Source: Clostridium cellulovorans 743B (GTDB lineage Bacteria; Bacillota; Clostridia; Clostridiales; Clostridiaceae). Taken from it: a DNA stretch of 64,000 nucleotides. The stretch is taken from positions 2,542,001 through 2,606,000 of the forward strand of contig NC_014393.1 of assembly GCF_000145275.1 (NCBI RefSeq), in the 5' to 3' direction. Numbering within the stretch: the first letter of the stretch is position 1; each line of letters starts with the position of its first letter. The notes beneath the pieces are model-generated. The model had not been told where the DNA came from. It was given only the letters and a program-made list of their open reading frames with translations, and ran no database searches. Of this stretch, positions 61,379 to 64,000 are shown in pieces. A program made the translations under genes and the position numbers.

Positions 61379-62338
61379 TTATATTCTTTTTATGTTTCTT
61401 CGAGAAACTTTCTTATAGAACATTATAGATCCTAATATCAACAGGATAGCAATTATTATAACTGGTAAGAAGAAACTATTAGATGACTTTTCATCTATAT
61501 CAATTGGATTATTAGCTTCATCTTTTGGCAAAGTTTCTGTAGCTACATTTATTCCTTCCTTATCATTGAAATCTAAGATATCATTAATAGTATTATCCTT
61601 TGGTACAGCATCATTACTACTATCGACATTTTGAACTTTATTTAGCAAGCCAGAACTGTTATTGTTCTTTTCTATTTTGGTCGTTTCTTGTTGGAGAGGC
61701 GTTTTTGTAGTATTTATTTCTGTTTTATCGATAAAACTACTATTTTCAGTTATATTGTTCTGTTCAATATTTTTATTACTGCCAATATTGTTTGATGCAG
61801 AACTTTCAGTTTTTCTAGATTCATCATTATTAGGTTCTTTTACCTTTTTCATTTGTTCTGTGACTATTAATTGATAATCTATATCAACCAATGAAGTATT
61901 TACTTTTTCAACTAATTCTATTTTAAAATTATCTGAGTTTATATTTAATTTACCATCACTTAGAACTTCAGCTTTAATTGAAAGAAAGTTGTTGGTACCT
62001 GTATAACCTTTTGTATCCCCTAAAAATGTAAAACCGTACTTAGCTTTATTATTTTCATTATTAGGATAGTTATACTCATATATATTTTCTCCTGTAATAG
62101 ATCTATTTACAGAAATGTTTTTTACTAAAATGATTTTACTATCATAGTTAAAGTCAACACTAGCAGCATACATATTTGTTATGTTGTTTAAATCAATTTG
62201 TATATCAATAAAATTACCTTTCTTTACTTCTCCTAGAGTTTTTATTTCGATACTTGCATCAGAGGCTTGTACAGAAGTTGATCTAAGCACCAAAAGAAAA
62301 ACAAATAATATAAATGCAAAATTAAATATTCTTTTCAC
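61379..62338 (-). CDS. Cohesin-domain surface protein with C-terminal membrane anchor
   Basis: 319 residues. Signal peptide (FNFAFILFVFLLVLRSTSVQ then A, about 5-25), cohesin domain at about 28-160 (IEIKTLGEVKKGNFIDIQID, MYAASVDFNYDSKIILVKNI, YGFTFLGDTKGYTGTNNFLS), a long Asn/Thr/Ser/Lys-rich linker (about 165-285), one membrane helix (FFLPVIIIAILLILGSIMFY) and a basic tail (KKVSRRNIKRI). It would display one cohesin outside the cell. It is 77 bases downstream of a dockerin-bearing gene, a likely binding partner. Confidence 0.82.
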   Translation of the reverse strand: MKRIFNFAFILFVFLLVLRSTSVQASDASIEIKTLGEVKKGNFIDIQIDLNNITNMYAASVDFNYDSKIILVKNISVNRSITGENIYEYNYPNNENNKAKYGFTFLGDTKGYTGTNNFLSIKAEVLSDGKLNINSDNFKIELVEKVNTSLVDIDYQLIVTEQMKKVKEPNNDESRKTESSASNNIGSNKNIEQNNITENSSFIDKTEINTTKTPLQQETTKIEKNNNSSGLLNKVQNVDSSNDAVPKDNTINDILDFNDKEGINVATETLPKDEANNPIDIDEKSSNSFFLPVIIIAILLILGSIMFYKKVSRRNIKRI

Positions 62339-62415
62339 ATTTTCCCCCTAAAAATATTTGGACAGCTATAGCGAATTTATATTGTAGCATCAAGAAAGTA
62401 TCTCTTTTAATTTAA

Positions 62416-63849
62416 CTATAGTTTATGCGTAATTTTAACAATATCAAATATATCTATAAGCCCATCTCTATTAAAATCAATCAATGATTTATAGCTAGTA
62501 TCTTTCAGAGAAACATTATATTTACTAGCGATAGTAGCTAAATCCTTGATATCAATAATTCCATCCCTATTAATATCCTCATCAAGCTTTGTTGATAATA
62601 CAGTAGTTAAAAGGATGTTGTTTTCAGTGTACTTAACTACTATTCCACTATCATTTTTATATATATCAGTTATAGTTCCTGAAGTTTTAAATAATATATC
62701 ATTTGTATTCTTTACTACGTTGTATTTCATAACACAATTAGCAGTTCTTCCGTCAACATCGGAACCATTTATATAATAGATATTTTTTCTATCTCCAACA
62801 AAATCATTTGTAACAAAAGATAGCAATTCATTAGTTGAATTAGCACCATATAAATTTGTATAAGTTAAAGAGTTTCCTACTTTGTAATTTAAAGTATCTT
62901 CTGTTCTAGCAATATAACTATAACTTCTCAAAAATGAAAACTTGTTGCTTGGAGCTGCTATTGAATCTACTGGAACCCAACTATGATCTTTATTCATTTC
63001 GTTATCTGAACAATTAAAATAAGCATATCTATTTTTGTTACTTTCAGGAACAGGATCATCCCAAGTTACATCTAAATGATAGTACACTCCTTCAATTTTA
63101 ACAATATTCCATGCGTGATTCATAGGAGCACTTTCGATTATTCCTGACTCTATTCCACACTTTTCAAAAAGTAAAGATGCTGCTTTAGAATATCCGTCAC
63201 ATACAGCCTTACCATTGATTAATGCTGCATAGGAAGTATGAGATATCAGAGGTACATTTCCCGATGATACAGATTGAGAATCATATGTGCAATTTTCAAT
63301 AAGATAATCGTGGATTACATATTCTTTTTGCACCTCACTGTCTACTAAGTCTAGGTAGTTTTCTTTTATATAATTAACTTTAGCATCTAATTTTTGTTTC
63401 ATTATTTTACATGTAGGAATATCGTATAGATAGCTTATGTAAAGCTTATAAGAAACTATTTTACCATTCTGATCTGTAGTATAAGAGCAACGAACATTAT
63501 TGCTGATATAGAATAAATCTGGAGCTTGTTTATAAACAAGACAATATAAATCTAATGGAATTTGTGGTGTGTCAATTACACTAGCAAAAGCTGATAAATC
63601 AATAGTCTGTTGAAAATTAACTAATCCATTATATATAGCTTCTGTAATAGCTAGTCCATCTGCTGTAGAAGTTGCATATGTATTAGCACTATAATCTAAG
63701 GTTTTTGTTGTGGAATTATCGAAATCATTTAATTGCAAGCTTGCAGTTTTCACTTGAGTATTAGGTAACTCTGTACCTCTAATATCAACATTAAATAACA
63801 TCGAATTTAATACTAATGTTATCGCTAATAATTTATTAAGTTTATTCAT
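62416..63849 (-). CDS. Secreted transglutaminase-like protein with C-terminal dockerin
   Basis: 477 residues from ATG 63849 (AGGGGAT upstream; an earlier ATG at 63885 overlaps it). Signal peptide LLAITLVLNSMLFNV. A transglutaminase-like core at about 165-260 has the nucleophile in NGKAVCDGYSKAASLLF, then His in APMNHAWNIVKI and Asp in YYHLDVTWDDP. A propeller-like region follows. The C-terminus is a type I dockerin with two calcium loops: DINRDGIIDIKDLATIASKY and DFNRDGLIDIFDIVKITHKL. The dockerin points to docking on the adjacent cohesin protein. Confidence 0.88.
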   Translation of the reverse strand: MNKLNKLLAITLVLNSMLFNVDIRGTELPNTQVKTASLQLNDFDNSTTKTLDYSANTYATSTADGLAITEAIYNGLVNFQQTIDLSAFASVIDTPQIPLDLYCLVYKQAPDLFYISNNVRCSYTTDQNGKIVSYKLYISYLYDIPTCKIMKQKLDAKVNYIKENYLDLVDSEVQKEYVIHDYLIENCTYDSQSVSSGNVPLISHTSYAALINGKAVCDGYSKAASLLFEKCGIESGIIESAPMNHAWNIVKIEGVYYHLDVTWDDPVPESNKNRYAYFNCSDNEMNKDHSWVPVDSIAAPSNKFSFLRSYSYIARTEDTLNYKVGNSLTYTNLYGANSTNELLSFVTNDFVGDRKNIYYINGSDVDGRTANCVMKYNVVKNTNDILFKTSGTITDIYKNDSGIVVKYTENNILLTTVLSTKLDEDINRDGIIDIKDLATIASKYNVSLKDTSYKSLIDFNRDGLIDIFDIVKITHKL

Positions 63850-63925
63850 AATCGCATCCCCTTTTCGATTATTATAAATTTTCACTAATTAATAATTCTT
63901 TCTCATAATTTGGTATAAAAATCTT

Positions 63926-63976
63926 AGTAAATACAATTATACATTATATAGGAAATAATGTATAATTGTATTTACT
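63926..63976. repeat. 51-base hairpin with perfect 21-bp arms
   Basis: The left arm at 63926-63946 (AGTAAATACAATTATACATT and one more base) is exactly complementary to 63956-63976; the nine-base loop is TATAGGAAA. It lies about 80 bases upstream of the dockerin gene. It could be a terminator of the next gene outside the window, an operator, or a small mobile palindrome. Confidence 0.7.
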
Positions 63977-64000
63977 TGCAGTTAATTAGAAATTAAATAA

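Noticed and set aside
1..64000. tRNA or rRNA genes
   Set aside because: No cloverleaf-like or rRNA-like sequence was recognised on either strand; T-box leaders contain the only tRNA-related signals.

Overview
The window looks like chromosomal DNA of a spore-forming, AT-rich clostridium (Clostridium sensu stricto-like). The evidence is very low GC in genes and spacers, strong AGGAGG ribosome binding sites, tyrosine/asparagine/lysine-rich proteins, T-box and SAM-I leaders, a SleC-like spore cortex lytic protein, a cohesin/dockerin pair and the GGGtGRT gene pair typical of anaerobic Firmicutes. No tRNA, rRNA or CRISPR array was seen.

Layout. 1-6.6 kb: partial DtxR-type metalloregulator, PucR regulator divergent from a class I/II aminotransferase, an unlisted 50-residue small protein, a double GNAT enzyme, a secreted ComEC-like metallo-beta-lactamase protein and speD. 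6.7-12.5 kb: ispH-cmk-BaiN-like oxidoreductase cluster, RpiR regulator, YpmA-like small protein, RluB, flavin reductase. 12.5-16.6 kb: argB-argF, a DUF1540 protein, metA under a complete SAM-I riboswitch, a DUF2752 membrane protein. 16.7-21.7 kb: a large periplasmic-propeller sensor kinase whose signal peptide is split by an IS982-family element, then a zinc-ribbon membrane protein. 21.7-36.2 kb: three amino-acid operons or genes read leftwards, each behind a T-box with a legible specifier: leuA (CTC, Leu), pheST (TTC, Phe) and trpDCFBA-trpE(G) (TGG, Trp). The trp operon ends in a fused TrpE-TrpG. 36.2-42.3 kb, read rightwards: nadABC, a HEAT-repeat protein, a YigZ protein, an amidase with a SPOR domain and a THEP1-type NTPase. 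43-54.6 kb: yebC, a Sfp-type phosphopantetheinyl transferase, a chemotaxis receptor, a SleC-like protein, DedA, and several small enzymes including a GNAT, an aminoglycoside 6-adenylyltransferase-like protein and a small phosphatase-like protein.

54.6-60.1 kb is an accessory, decaying zone. It holds remnants of a ydbC-like gene, an hsdM-like gene and other orphan ORF fragments, a metallopeptidase-like protein with a changed active site, a cluster of six short repeats arranged as inverted arms, and a truncated second IS982 copy. Inside it sits an intact, apparently well-expressed operon: an Fe-S-scaffold-like protein plus the GGGtGRT protein, preceded by a structured leader that looks like a NiCo (czcD) metal riboswitch. 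60-64 kb carries an aegerolysin gene divergent from an unknown protein, and a surface pair: a secreted transglutaminase-like protein with a dockerin and, downstream, a membrane-anchored cohesin protein.

The strongest candidates for new biology are the riboswitch-GGGtGRT operon, the cohesin/dockerin transglutaminase pair, the aegerolysin locus and the repeat cluster at 56.5-57.0 kb. The IS-split sensor kinase is the clearest genome-rearrangement event, because the original gene can be rebuilt base by base. All calls rest on reading the sequence and on recalled family features; no database search was run.
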